NCBI GenBank assembly: GCA_015521735.1
Contig: WANQ01000014.1
Span: 1-60,494 of the forward strand
Length of the DNA stretch: 60,494 nt
From: Pyrodictiaceae archaeon
GTDB taxonomy: Archaea; Thermoproteota; Thermoprotei_A; Sulfolobales; WANQ01
Reading direction: 5' to 3'
Part shown: positions 44,316-54,900 of the stretch, in pieces
How the letters are laid out: each line of letters starts with the position of its first letter
Position numbering within the stretch: position 1 is the first letter of the stretch
Program-made: the position numbers and the translations under genes
Notes under the pieces: generated by a model
What the model was told of the DNA's origin: nothing
Database searches by the model: none
Seen by the model: only the letters and a program-made list of their open reading frames with translations

Positions 44316-44873
44316 CCTACTATCCTAACACACCACCAAGTACCCCTATACGAGTACAAATAACTTAAACATTACCACAAGCCAACAATATTATCCTTAA
44401 TCACGCACTCCTAATAACGCCTAAAACCAAAATCCAGTCTTTCACGCAAGCAAACTGTTAAAACATGCTAACGCCTCCATGTACTGATCTGTATTCTATC
44501 TATTACTAGGGCATTAATTACCTTAATTATGACTTGAGACAAATAGTCTCAAAGCCCTTATGCGTATGCTTACAAAACCAAGTTAACGATACTTGGCACG
44601 TGGAATCCATGCAATATTCTTTCCTTCAAATTATAGAATAGTTGAGTATTATTGAATTAAATCATCACAAGAGACTTACGAGCCAAAATCCTTGGTAACT
44701 CCTACTAGGCTTCCTTAACTTCTTCACTAAGATTCTATGATCAAAACTCATACATAGATTTATATAGAGAAGGATGATATTAGTAACTTGGTGAAAGCAT
44801 AACACGCGATAATATTAATAAAAGGATTAAGTTAATAGTCACAGAGAAAAATGGTTCCTCCATATTAAACAAG
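44316..44873. other. Gene-free interval with a hairpin and a promoter
   Basis: No recognised gene. A perfect inverted repeat TTGAGAC, AAATA, GTCTCAA lies at 44534-44552. TTTATATAG at 44759-44767 is a good TATA box for the next gene. The frame of that gene is open back to 44787, just where transcription should begin, yet it has no ATG, GTG or TTG before 44874. Confidence 0.4.
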
Positions 44874-45956
44874 TTGATAATTCAGACAGATAATTCAGAA
44901 ATTGAGGTAGAGTTTAAATATGACGTATACCTTGACCGTATAGATGATGTAGCTAAACTATTCATCAACCTTCGTAATGTAATTCATGTACTAATGAATG
45001 AATTCTCTAGGAATAAAGCTAATACTGTTTCAAACAGTACTTCCTCAAACAATGATGGAAAAAGAATAAATAAGGAAAACGCAATTACTGAGAAGAATAT
45101 TAATGACATTCAAAGTAAGTCTACACCAAAGTGCACCAATAGACTCCTCATAGATTACAAGAAGGACGAGGGCGAGATTTTCACAATAATAGCACGGGGT
45201 AGGATAATTCCAAACATTGATAAATATAATCAACTTGAAAAATATTTAAGAGAACTAGGCTTTGAACCTAGAGATATAAGGCAGATAAATATAAGGATTA
45301 ACGAGAAACTAGGAGAGCTAAAAGCAAAAGCAAGGAAAGACGCTACCACAGTTGAAATATGCCTTGATAATATCCACAATACTCCAAATAATCTAATACA
45401 CAATTGTCTCAGCAGTAAAGTACTTAATGAACTAGCAAAGGGAAAACTAAAAAAGTGCATTGAGAATATAGCAGGCAAGAAAATACTCTTCTTAAGCAGG
45501 TTATTTAATATAGATGAAAGAACCGTTGACAAGGACTTAAAAGCAATAGTATACGTTGGTAAACGTAGTAATGGACTACTTGAAGTAACAATAAGAAAGC
45601 TCGAAGACCTACATGGAACCGAATACGTATTCCAGCAAGATAGAGGAACCACCACAGACTTATTCATCAAAAACATAACAAGATACCTAAACAAATTACT
45701 CACATCAAATCAGGATTTCACAAAAGATATCAAGAGCACCATGGCCAAAAGCGGCCAGAAAGAAGATATAGATCATAGAAAACCAAAAACCATTAAAACG
45801 ATGACAACGCAACAAGGCATAAGTTTTCAACTTGAATGTCCAAGATGCGGAGGGAAAATGTTACCAGATCCACTTGCTGGACAACCTAGAACATTTGAAG
45901 GCTACATTAAACCTAGATACATATGTAAGAATTGCGGCTACGTAACACAAGATTAA
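44874..45956 (+). CDS. Unknown protein with C-terminal zinc ribbon
   Basis: A 360-residue lysine- and asparagine-rich protein, unlike the more balanced neighbours to the left. No domain is recognised in the first 310 residues except a low-complexity Ser/Asn segment near 45-75. The C-terminus has two CxxC knuckles (CPRCGGKM and CKNCGY), a zinc ribbon. TTG is the first standard start, but upstream codons in the same frame look coding, so the true start may be non-standard or shifted. It begins a group of unfamiliar genes. Confidence 0.6.
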   Translation: MIIQTDNSEIEVEFKYDVYLDRIDDVAKLFINLRNVIHVLMNEFSRNKANTVSNSTSSNNDGKRINKENAITEKNINDIQSKSTPKCTNRLLIDYKKDEGEIFTIIARGRIIPNIDKYNQLEKYLRELGFEPRDIRQINIRINEKLGELKAKARKDATTVEICLDNIHNTPNNLIHNCLSSKVLNELAKGKLKKCIENIAGKKILFLSRLFNIDERTVDKDLKAIVYVGKRSNGLLEVTIRKLEDLHGTEYVFQQDRGTTTDLFIKNITRYLNKLLTSNQDFTKDIKSTMAKSGQKEDIDHRKPKTIKTMTTQQGISFQLECPRCGGKMLPDPLAGQPRTFEGYIKPRYICKNCGYVTQD

Positions 45957-46083
45957 CTTCATACATATAGCTAAAACACGAAAAGTAGAGGTCTTAACTA
46001 AACTTAACTTTAAAATACAGGAATGACTATCAGTAATACTGAAAGTCAGTAACCACAATGACTTAATTCATGAGGTTAGATCC

Positions 46084-46539
46084 TTGACCATATGGATATT
46101 CTCCTCCAAGAACCTAGACCATATAAGGACAGCTTATGAGAGACTCATCTGGGGCTTCTGGGATAGAGATGCAGGTAAGAAGCAGCGTAAGAACTGGAGA
46201 AGCTTCATAAGAGCATACAATAACATCAAACCACACGACATAGCAGTATTCCAAATAGCTGGAAACGGCCACATACACGCCATAGGAGTCATAAAAGACA
46301 GATTCTACGACGACCAAACACCCATATGGCAAGAAGAAATAAAGGAGAAAAAAGTACTATTCCCATGGAGAGTAAGATTCACGCTTATGATATTCTCTGA
46401 GGAACCAATAACAACACACTACGTACACATAGAAAACTACATAGACGGATACGGCATAGGAGAAATAAGAGCACACGAAATACAATCAATACTAAGAGAA
46501 CTACACAATAAGCAAATCAAAGTAAATCTCCACATGTAA
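46084..46539 (+). CDS. EVE/PUA-like domain protein
   Basis: A 151-residue protein with the look of an EVE domain, a reader of modified bases often found in defence loci. WIFSSKNLDHIRTAYERLIWGF at the start (WIFSSK is the key part), IKPHDIAVFQIAGNGHIHAIGVI, YDDQTPIWQEE and FPWRVRFTLMIF follow the expected order of strands. It would read modified DNA or RNA. TTG start with GAGGTTAGA upstream. Confidence 0.6.
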   Translation: MTIWIFSSKNLDHIRTAYERLIWGFWDRDAGKKQRKNWRSFIRAYNNIKPHDIAVFQIAGNGHIHAIGVIKDRFYDDQTPIWQEEIKEKKVLFPWRVRFTLMIFSEEPITTHYVHIENYIDGYGIGEIRAHEIQSILRELHNKQIKVNLHM

Positions 46540-46798
46540 GCTTAAACAACATTATGACTATCGAATACATCTATGTGCATTAACTATTCTTATCTCAACT
46601 ACATTACTAGCAAAAACTCCTTATAAACACTCTACATAAGGTAATACCCACAAGAATCAACTCTTAAGATAAATTAACATCTTGTAAACAGTATTACCAC
46701 TATCACATGATAAGGTTTACAGTTGACATTAACAGCATTAAGCCCTAAGCTTTAAAAAGGATAAACAGCCCATACTCTTATAAGACAGGAGCAGTACC

Positions 46799-48592
46799 TT
46801 GGCGTCATCAGAGATAGCAACTTCAGTTACGAACTTAGGAAAACGCATGGAAACTAACGATAAGACTAAGCTAGTTATCTTAATAAGGACTGTAAAAAGA
46901 GGGCTTAGACATACTGAGAAAGTAATTGAGGGTGAAGAAGCAGAAAAGATCATAAATATGCTCAAAGAACTATCTTTAAAAAAGGGTATAGAAGAATTCA
47001 TTGAAAACATCGGACTTTGTGAGAAAAGAAACATTACCAGATGGTTAGATGACCTATTAAACAACGATCCATACAGTATTGATGCATTAAAAAGCCTGGA
47101 ATTCCTAGTAAACGACTTTACGGATAACATGAAGACGTCTATGAGGGAAGAAAGGAAACACGCACTAGGATTCGTATGGAATGGAAACGTATTCCTAGCA
47201 CACACAATATATGGTAGCAAAACCGTTACAATAGAACTTGACGTAATAGAACGATTAATAGATATAGATAACGTGCTACGATTTGTACACTTCTATAGAG
47301 AAGGCAGGAAGATAAAAATAAGATTCTACGAGAGACATAGGTCTGAATCCTTTAGGGAATGGCTTGGATTATCTGAGAGAGCTTACTATTATGAATACAA
47401 AGGTCCATTTAGCCTGATATCAGAGGCTCATGGAGTTGAAGTAGAATTACGTATATCTGAAAAGGATCTATACGATATTATAAAGGGTACACACAAAGGA
47501 ATAGTAATTACGGATAATATGATAGAGTTTCCTACTCCAATAAGATCTCTGAAGATCAAGAAGATCATACATGGAAGACGCGTAATACAAGACTTAAATG
47601 AACTTAAAAGGAAAGCATTACTATATGAATTAGGTGTAGATAAGCTCGTACAGAAATATACCTATATAGACTTTCTAATGAAGTTTAAGCCTAAATGTAC
47701 AGTCATAGATTATGAAGACTCAATTCAATTCGTAGGCGAAAACTGTGATGAAGAAATCCTTAAGGAAACAGGAAATGATAAAACTTATGCAGTATTCGCT
47801 GATGGTTCAAGGATAATGCTGTCAAATGAATTCGCGGAAACACTAACTTCAAGACTATTAAATAATGAAGAAACTATGATAGTATTTCTAACACAATCTC
47901 TACATAAGCGGATAAGCTTAGAACCCTATCGGATTCGAAGTTTCAAAGTGTATCACAAACTCCCATTACCAAGGGAATTAGAGGGATTAATAGAATATTA
48001 TAATGAACACGGTAATGTGAATGACCCATTATTGGAGTACGTTCTCGCTACCTCGATAATGGAGCTATTAGCTAACGAATTATCTAAACACGTTGAATAT
48101 ATGCCGATAGCATACGTATTTAACATGATGGGAAACATAATCCGTAAAAGATTGAAAGAAATACTGAGAAGGAGATATAGAGTTACAACAATTGAAGATG
48201 AGTACATAGAATTCAAGTCACGCGACTTCCTAGTAGGAAGAAACGAAGAAATAATAGATAGACTCGCTAAGGATATACTCAAGAAACTCAAAGAAAGCAA
48301 CATAAAAATATACATAATAGGCGTTAATGAGTCTGATAGATCAATAGAACCACTAAGACGATCCAATTTCAAGGATGAAAGGATTAACACAATAAAGAAA
48401 GGAGTTGTAAAGAGATTGGAGAAACAAGGCATGGTAGTTGATATAATTATGCGACCGATACCTGTTAATTCTAACGAGATACTACTAATACTAGTAGTCA
48501 TTCACAAGGACAGAAATCTACACAAGAAAACAGCTATTGAGGCATTGTCCAAGATGTTAGAGAGAAACTGTAGAAGTCTGGACATAGAATGA
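46799..48592 (+). CDS. Large unknown protein with an AlbA/Schlafen-like C-terminal part
   Basis: A 597-residue protein. Residues 1-470 are unrecognised and lysine/glutamate-rich. Residues 480-585 resemble an AlbA_2/Schlafen-type domain: EYIEFKSRDFLVGRNEEIID, then IKIYIIGVNES and IEPLRRSNFKDERI. The E-x-EFK core and the IIGV strand are the main similarities; they are weak. A TATA-like CTTTAAAAAGG lies about 45 bases before the TTG start. It converges on the broken TumE-like toxin, whose end it overlaps. Confidence 0.55.
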   Translation: MASSEIATSVTNLGKRMETNDKTKLVILIRTVKRGLRHTEKVIEGEEAEKIINMLKELSLKKGIEEFIENIGLCEKRNITRWLDDLLNNDPYSIDALKSLEFLVNDFTDNMKTSMREERKHALGFVWNGNVFLAHTIYGSKTVTIELDVIERLIDIDNVLRFVHFYREGRKIKIRFYERHRSESFREWLGLSERAYYYEYKGPFSLISEAHGVEVELRISEKDLYDIIKGTHKGIVITDNMIEFPTPIRSLKIKKIIHGRRVIQDLNELKRKALLYELGVDKLVQKYTYIDFLMKFKPKCTVIDYEDSIQFVGENCDEEILKETGNDKTYAVFADGSRIMLSNEFAETLTSRLLNNEETMIVFLTQSLHKRISLEPYRIRSFKVYHKLPLPRELEGLIEYYNEHGNVNDPLLEYVLATSIMELLANELSKHVEYMPIAYVFNMMGNIIRKRLKEILRRRYRVTTIEDEYIEFKSRDFLVGRNEEIIDRLAKDILKKLKESNIKIYIIGVNESDRSIEPLRRSNFKDERINTIKKGVVKRLEKQGMVVDIIMRPIPVNSNEILLILVVIHKDRNLHKKTAIEALSKMLERNCRSLDIE

Positions 48593-48597
48593 TGGAG

Positions 48598-48830
48598 TGC
48601 GTTATCGTACTTAAATACGAGTTTACCTTCCGGTCTTCGTAGTGGTACTATACCTTAACTTAATCGGGTTTCCTACAACAATTCTAACGTATTTTAAAAG
48701 CTTAGTCTTGACCCATCTATAAATGTCATGCCTCCCAGTATAAAGCCCTCCTTACCTGTAGCCTCGGATACCTCGACAACAACATCAGCAATGATATCGC
48801 TGTATGCTTCTATTAATCTTCTAACATGTA
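48598..48830 (-). pseudogene. Broken TumE-like (DUF6516) toxin
   Basis: Three frames must be joined to read it: YSDIIADVVVEVSEATGKEG and ILGGMTFIDGSRLSF, then LKYVRIVVGNPIKLRYS, then KLVFKYDNALHH. The succession of a DGS-L strand, a K-Y-V strand, RYS and YDNAxHH is that of DUF6516/TumE-type toxins. At least two frameshifts make it inactive. It is directly downstream of a TumA-like antitoxin. Confidence 0.55.
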
Positions 48831-48838
48831 GAGCATAG

Positions 48839-49089
48839 TCAGAGAAGCTTGTGTAACTCTTCCTCAACACTCTTTAGCTTCTCCTCAACAGCTCTTAACG
48901 CCTCAAGCAAGCTCCACCACAAGAAAAATTCTTTGCCATCACCTAGCTCACCAGCCTCAAATCTCCCACGAAAAGTATCCGAGTCCATACCATACCTAGC
49001 CTCAAACTCCTTAATCCTCCTCCTCAAAACCCTACCTTAACACGGAGAAGCCTAACCTCCCGCTCCAAAGCCTCCACTACCACCGACAT
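48839..49089 (-). pseudogene. TumA-like antitoxin with a frame break
   Basis: A 62-codon frame from TTG 49027 reads RRRIKEFEARYGMDSDTF, GELGDGKEFFLWW and ends with a coiled helix, as in antitoxins next to DUF6516 toxins. A natural N-terminus in another frame starts at ATG 49089 (MSVVVEALEREVRLLRVKVG) and runs into it with a one-base discrepancy near 49025-49030. The short form may still be made, since AGGTAGGG precedes the TTG. Confidence 0.5.
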
Positions 49090-49318
49090 GTTAATCCCCA
49101 ACACAAAACTCATCCCACCTAACCGCAGACACCGCCAAGTACCCTAATCAACTAGTACCGCAACACAGTTATAATAAGGTTCTAGACACGCTTAAACCAA
49201 AGCCCAGTATCTTGTAACCCTACAACAACCTAGACTACCACTTATCCTACCCTTAAACCATAGGAGTAAGTAGTTATCGAATTCATGGTTAAAGAGGAAA
49301 AAGGATATGCCGTATATG

Positions 49319-49816
49319 CTATTTTCGTAGTCTTACATACTTGGATTTTCCAAACAATCTATTATAGTAGTCAACGATTTCGTCGAGATCTCCTTCTACT
49401 GTTACTAGATAACCTGGTTCACCGGGCGTTCTATCCCATTTAGTTAACGGTATACTCGTTAGTATCGCGAATATAGGCTTACCCTTAATGAGTGCCAATG
49501 CCAGCGTATAGTGAATTCCCGATAACTGTCTTACGTGAAGTTCCCTAAGCTTCCTATTCTCAACCAAATTCCTAAGAAAACCTAGAGCCTCCTTTACACC
49601 TCTTTCCCCTCTATACTTCGAGTCAACCATAAGCCTCACCCTATCAAAGTAGACCACCATCTCCATAACCGTATGTTGACTAATCCATGGCGTAAGAATA
49701 CATAGCTCAGAATTAGTACTCGACTTCACCCCATACTCTCTAATCAATTCACGAAATACCTCAAAAGGAGCTTTACCACTCCCCGGGTAAAGGTATACCG
49801 AAATACTCTTCAACAA
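49319..49816 (-). CDS. Possible PLD-like domain protein
   Basis: A 165-residue protein. ELCILTPWISQHTVMEMVV and IHYTLALALIKGKPIFAILT have the order of strands seen in small phospholipase-D-like nucleases (an early strand ending in a P-W/F-I turn, then an H-x-K site), although the lysine spacing is not exact. It could be a nuclease-like or inactive relative. ATG or TTG start unclear; TATA-like AT-rich DNA lies upstream. Confidence 0.4.
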   Translation of the reverse strand: MLKSISVYLYPGSGKAPFEVFRELIREYGVKSSTNSELCILTPWISQHTVMEMVVYFDRVRLMVDSKYRGERGVKEALGFLRNLVENRKLRELHVRQLSGIHYTLALALIKGKPIFAILTSIPLTKWDRTPGEPGYLVTVEGDLDEIVDYYNRLFGKSKYVRLRK

Positions 49817-50104
49817 TTCTCACCATATACAAAACACGAAACACTACAATATAGCACTTTCCACAACCCCCTCCAATCAGCAACCATCTCCACCCCATAT
49901 ACCAGAAGAAGAAAACTTACTAAAGCAACCCTACCTTCATTAATAACTCTTGCAGCTCTTAATATATACCCTTTATCCTTCTTTTCTCAATCTCTCCAAT
50001 ATCTCGTAGGATACACTATTTTACTAGGTGGGTTAAGGACTTCATTTAAAATTCCCAATCTAGTTAACTATAGGTATAGTAAAAAGATTTGATTGGTATT
50101 ATTC
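49817..50104. other. Gap without an assignable gene
   Basis: AT-rich gap. On the minus strand one frame reads KGYILRAARVINEGRVALV, coding-like but without a start and not assignable to a family. It may be another toxin fragment behind the frameshifted antitoxin-like gene. Confidence 0.3.
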
Positions 50105-50327
50105 TTAAAGACACTCTTGTACACACCCAGTATTCTTAGCCTCTTCTCTATCAAGTACTACACTATACTCAGCCTTAAGCTCATGCGCGAGAACGCATAA
50201 ATCATCAACTCTTAAACTTGACAATCCGGCTAGCATTACTCAGCGAAACCCTATCACTAAGCAAAAGTCTTAGAATAACAAGTAATCTCTCTTTATAGGG
50301 ATGAAGCAATAGCTCACGCTTAGGCAT
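50105..50327 (-). pseudogene. Frameshifted UPF0175-like antitoxin
   Basis: An ATG with a near-perfect TAGGAGGAA ribosome site starts KRELLLHPYKERLLVILRLL and DRVSLSNASRI, which stops at TGA after 40 codons. A one-base shift restores LAGLSSLRVDDLCVLAHELK and YSVVLDREEAK to a TAA at 50105. The S-L-AGLS and helix pattern resembles UPF0175-type antitoxins. The family call is tentative; the frame break is clear. Confidence 0.45.
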
Positions 50328-50587
50328 TTCCTCCTATAATGGACACGAAGACAACGCCGCATTCACCTATGTATTTACGACTTATATGCTATGTCATGTA
50401 TTGTATTTGTTTAACTATGCTCTGTGAACATATGTAGCCTCAAAGCTTTTAATCTAACTAATCCTTTTTCAAACCTGTTTTCACCTTCCCCAGGGTTCAT
50501 GAAAACTCCTTGACCTTCTTTTCAACCTTGTTAACTAATCTTTTAAGGTTATGTAGAAGTATATGTAGAAGTAATTGAGATGACCAT

Positions 50588-51064
50588 TCAAAGGCTTCTA
50601 ACCAATATCTGCATCATTGACGAAACAGTTCTTGCAGCAACACTCTCAATCACAGTTCTTCTACGCCCACTACTTGATTTTAGATCACTTAAGTCGATAG
50701 CCATATCGATGAAGACATTGAAGTACTTAAATAATGGTATCTTACCTCCTAAAAGCCTCTCTAAGAAGAATGTGTATTTTTCAGGGTTCTTAGAACTATA
50801 TGCTAATAATAAGTAAAGTAGTACTGCATAGCCTACATCTGCGGGAAGCTCTACGATTACTTTGTTACCGCTTCTTGAGATATCATATTCTAATGCATAT
50901 GCATCTAGTACGGAAATTATACTTCTAAACAGTTTATTAGCACGCTTTCCTCTTACCTTTATGAAGTCCTTTGAGTCTAAGGTTGGTTCTCTTAATATTA
51001 GTTCAATTCTTTTACCACTAGTCTTGTAAATTAGGAAATACAAGTTCTTGCCCATGTCTATCAT
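50588..51064 (-). CDS. Small unknown protein ending the BREX-like operon
   Basis: A 158-residue protein translated two bases after the PglZ-like gene. It is unrecognised: beta-rich start (LYFLIYKTSGKRIELILREP), then hydrophobic helices (GYAVLLYLLLAYSS). Size recalls the small accessory subunits of BREX (BrxA, BrxB, BrxF) but no P-loop or other motif supports identity. Another frame beginning near the stop reads SSQLLLHILLHNLKRLVNKV, so a lost C-terminal helix by frameshift is possible. Confidence 0.7.
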   Translation of the reverse strand: MIDMGKNLYFLIYKTSGKRIELILREPTLDSKDFIKVRGKRANKLFRSIISVLDAYALEYDISRSGNKVIVELPADVGYAVLLYLLLAYSSKNPEKYTFFLERLLGGKIPLFKYFNVFIDMAIDLSDLKSSSGRRRTVIESVAARTVSSMMQILVRSL

Positions 51065-51066
51065 CT

Positions 51067-51888
51067 CTATATAACTAGTAATGAAGCAATTACACTAAGA
51101 GAATGAGGTCTCCAACGGTGTTCAACCTCATATAAATCTACGTCCTTTACTATGACATCATAGCCATGGTCTGAAAGTAACATTATTACTCCATTGAACT
51201 CGCTTTTCAAGTGTATAACTTTACTATAGAGTTTAGATGTTAACGAGTACATAGTATTTATGATGTCGATGACACGTACATTTCTTAGCCGATGAATAGA
51301 ATAGTCGTACTCCCTAAAAACAATAGCATTTTTAGCATGTACTTTTCTAGCTATACTATAAGCAATATTCTTGAGCGAAAGACTGGCATTTAGGAGATAA
51401 TCATGTGGTTCAAGAATGAACTTATATGTTTCCGTGATACCACCCGGATTAATTAAGGGAAATATAAAAGGTTCCATATGCTCTTTCTTTAATCTATAAG
51501 CTATGTAGATGGCATCAGTAATTGACATTCCATCACAGATAATTACATATTTTGAATTGTTTTTAGAAACTTCAGCGAGAACCGTATAGGCTCTTCGAAG
51601 CATCTCTTGTGCTAATGCATGAATATTGATATTACGTTTATCTGCCAGTTCACTCACATGATCCAAGAACTTTCTTGCATACTGCAGTACACTCAATAGC
51701 CGAGCATCTTTGTGTAGGTTCTTCAATAAAAGAGGCTTACGATGAGCAGCTTGATGGAATACTTCAAAGATTATCTTGTACTCTTCCTCATGATCACTAA
51801 GATCGATGTATTGAGTAAGCATACTAAGAAGGCTATGAAGCTCGTTTATTAGTAGTGATGCTATTTCTAATTCTAAGATACTGTCCAT
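51067..51888 (-). CDS. PglZ-like protein (alkaline-phosphatase-type fold)
   Basis: A 273-residue protein. After an all-helical part (residues 1-105), a strand KYVIICDGMSITDAIYIAYR resembles the nucleophile region of PglZ (D-x-S/M after a hydrophobic strand), and VIMLLSDHGYDVIVKDVD carries the DHG metal motif of the PglZ/alkaline phosphatase superfamily. It is much shorter than bacterial PglZ. ATG start with GGTG upstream, 28 bases after the DUF499 ATPase. Assignment rests on these two motifs and the operon. Confidence 0.6.
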   Translation of the reverse strand: MDSILELEIASLLINELHSLLSMLTQYIDLSDHEEEYKIIFEVFHQAAHRKPLLLKNLHKDARLLSVLQYARKFLDHVSELADKRNINIHALAQEMLRRAYTVLAEVSKNNSKYVIICDGMSITDAIYIAYRLKKEHMEPFIFPLINPGGITETYKFILEPHDYLLNASLSLKNIAYSIARKVHAKNAIVFREYDYSIHRLRNVRVIDIINTMYSLTSKLYSKVIHLKSEFNGVIMLLSDHGYDVIVKDVDLYEVEHRWRPHSLSVIASLLVI

Positions 51889-51916
51889 GTATATAACACC
51901 GTCTAAACTGTTACCC

Positions 51917-54900
51917 TTAACTTTCTATGAGCCTAATCTTAGTTGGCGATAATCCTATTTTCTTAACCATCTGTAAAGCTGTATCCTTTTCAAATACCTT
52001 GACTAGACGCACTGCTAACCTGCAAGAAGTTATATCGTTTCTATAACGATTGAGGTATCTAATGAGGGTTTCAGCAAGTTCTGAGATTTTACTTGGAGAG
52101 CCCTTAATACTTATCTCAGTATCGGAGCTCGCTTGCACCCCAACGTACAATGACTTAATTTGTTGTACAAATTCTTTATTACGGGTAATACCTCCTAATG
52201 CTATATTAACGTTATCTACTCCTGATGTTTCAAAACCTATGACGCCTTTAGGTGGTGGTGGTGGTGGAGGAGGAACTTCTTTTGGTCTTATGACGAGATC
52301 ATCCTTCTCAACATCTATTTCAATTAATTTGAATTCCTCATCATCTGTTTGAATAACCCTACCACGAAGGAGGTTTCTGATAGCATTTTCTATGCTCTTC
52401 ACAGACTCGGGCTTTATTGGTATATCGGGCCATCCTTTGATGAACCCTTCTATGATCGAAGATATTGAGTATTTGTATTCTTTGTTTCTACGTAGTTCTT
52501 CCCGTACTATGTCGGTACTAATCATTTTCTTAATCCATTCTATGAGTTTAGCACTGATATTCTTCGCATCAGCTACTTTTAGCTTCCCTCTAACAGCATT
52601 AGCAATCCATACAGGTAACGATGCAAATACTTTGGAAATTCTCTGAGGTTGTTTATCAATTGATACGGTAAGATCGTATATCTCAATCTTACCTGTGGAG
52701 GGGTTATACGTTATAATTTTCTTGAAGAGACTAACAAAGTCTGAGGTAAAGTTTTGTACTGCAGCATTGCTAAGCTGTTGAGCATAAGTTTCAAGTCTTT
52801 CTCTAAACCGGGCTATTATCTCCATAACAATACGCTTGAATTCCTCTTCAGGTTTCCTTACAAGATCAAGCAGAGACTTATGACGCTCTGTTGTATGTTC
52901 GGTAAATTTGATCATGCCTCTATCAGATTTCAACATATTAACAACTATTTCACTAGCTTTTATCTCTGCTAAGGAATTCACTAATCTCCCTAGAATCTTT
53001 TCATCCACGTAAGGAACCACTATAGCAAACATATTTAGATTCTTTATCTTATTCTTGTTTTCATCTATATAGTTCCTAATGTTTTCAAGAATATCATCGA
53101 ACTTCACCTTTTCTATAAGTAGTTTATTAGCCATGTATGTTGGGAAGATCACTACTACGGTAAATTCATTTCTATTCTCCAGGTATTTGGTGAATTCGAT
53201 GCTCGTCTCCTCGAAGTCTTTAGTTCCCACAATTTCCATGCTTAATTGTGCATTGTGTCCAAACTCGCTTACTAGTTTGTACTCTTCAAGAAGCTTTTTT
53301 CTTATATATTCAATAGCGTCTTTAATCTTTAGCTTTCCTTCCTCATCTCTAAGTCTAAGAATTTCACCTTCATGGATATCTTTGAGTAGCTGATATGGAT
53401 TTTCGAATAGTGACGCATAGTAGTACTTACCTTCACTTCGTTCAATACTATGTATGTAGGGTGCTGCATCGAGTTTCTCTAATACGTCAGGATATCTATT
53501 AAGTCTAGTAGTATCGGCAACTCCTACTAAGGCTAGTAAAAGCTTTCTTTGAAATAAAGCCCTTCTGTCAAGCTCTTCTAATGATAGTGTATCTGGGCTC
53601 TTAGTCATCATCAGCATTAAGTCCCATGCATTATTTGTAACCGACTTAAGGTATATTGCCGATATTGCGCCTTTAACCATTTTAACTAGGTCGTAGTCCT
53701 TGGTCTCAGCCTCTAAGAATTCTAGAAATCTATTCCATGAAAGGACATCTCTACGCCATTCGTTTGCATAGCCTTCATCTAGTAGATGCTTAATATCATC
53801 ATGTTCCACGTGAGCTATGCTTATCAAGTATGCCTCCTCATCGGTTTCTAGAACCCTTCCAAGAATACTAGAGCTAATTTTAATTAGATCACGTAGGTGG
53901 TGTAGCTTTCTAGGAGCAAAATCAGTGCTGTATGCTGGAATTATGAGCTTTCTAACAAGTTCTTTATACATCGGTGAGAATGGATATGTTTTTCTAAGCT
54001 CATTGACGAACTTAATGGCTTCGGCTTCCCCCACTATCTCGGATAGTATATTCTGAAGCTCCTTGATCCTATCTTCCGAGAACACTTTATCCATTGGAGC
54101 TTTTAGCCTAACAATTCTTTTCTTTACAATTTCGAGAGCCTCCTCCTCGTCTACGTCCTTCACGCTTATGGGTGAAACTCTGCTAGTTCTCTCTTCAAAA
54201 TACTCCACGGCTTTTTTTAACCACTCTTTCTCGACCTCAACAGGCAGTCTAGCTACATCTCTCCACCTTTGAACATCCTGCATAGCGGACGCGTATACAA
54301 GTATTGCTGGAAACCTTCCACGAAGCTCATCAACTAACGCTGCAAGGAACATCAGAACCTTCCTCACGCTATCAATATAGTCTTTAGAGGCTCCTCTAAT
54401 AGCTTCAAATACAGCTGCGTATACTTCGTCAACGATGATTAATATAGGTACATTAATTGCTAATCTTGACAATATTTTGACAAACTCCCTCGCTGCATCC
54501 TTTGGCTCATATCTACTTGCTCTTTGTAATAGTTCTTCAAACGCGTTTAGCCCAGTCTTAAGAGCTTCTGATGCGAGATACCTCTCCTTATACTTCTTAA
54601 ATATTTTCTGCATGATGAGAAATAATGCTTCATACGGTGAGAGATCGCTTGGTATATGTTTTAGATCTATAGCTATAACTAAGGTTTTTCTAGCAACGTC
54701 GATTCTATAGTTAGTCTTTTCGGTAAGTATCTTAGTCTCTTCAGGTAAATTATCTACAATCTCATCCCATTTAAGAGGTGCTTTAGTATATAGATGATAG
54801 AGTAATGTCAAGAAGTGAGTTTTTCCAAGACCCATTGCATGAGTAAGTGAAAGGACAGGCACAGCTTCTGAAACCCTCTGTAGACTAGTGTTTACAGCTC

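Noticed and set aside
47998-48501. Minus-strand frame of 167 codons inside the 597-residue gene
   Set aside because: Ser/Leu/Ile-rich mirror of lysine- and glutamate-rich coding DNA; no start signal and no recognisable domain.
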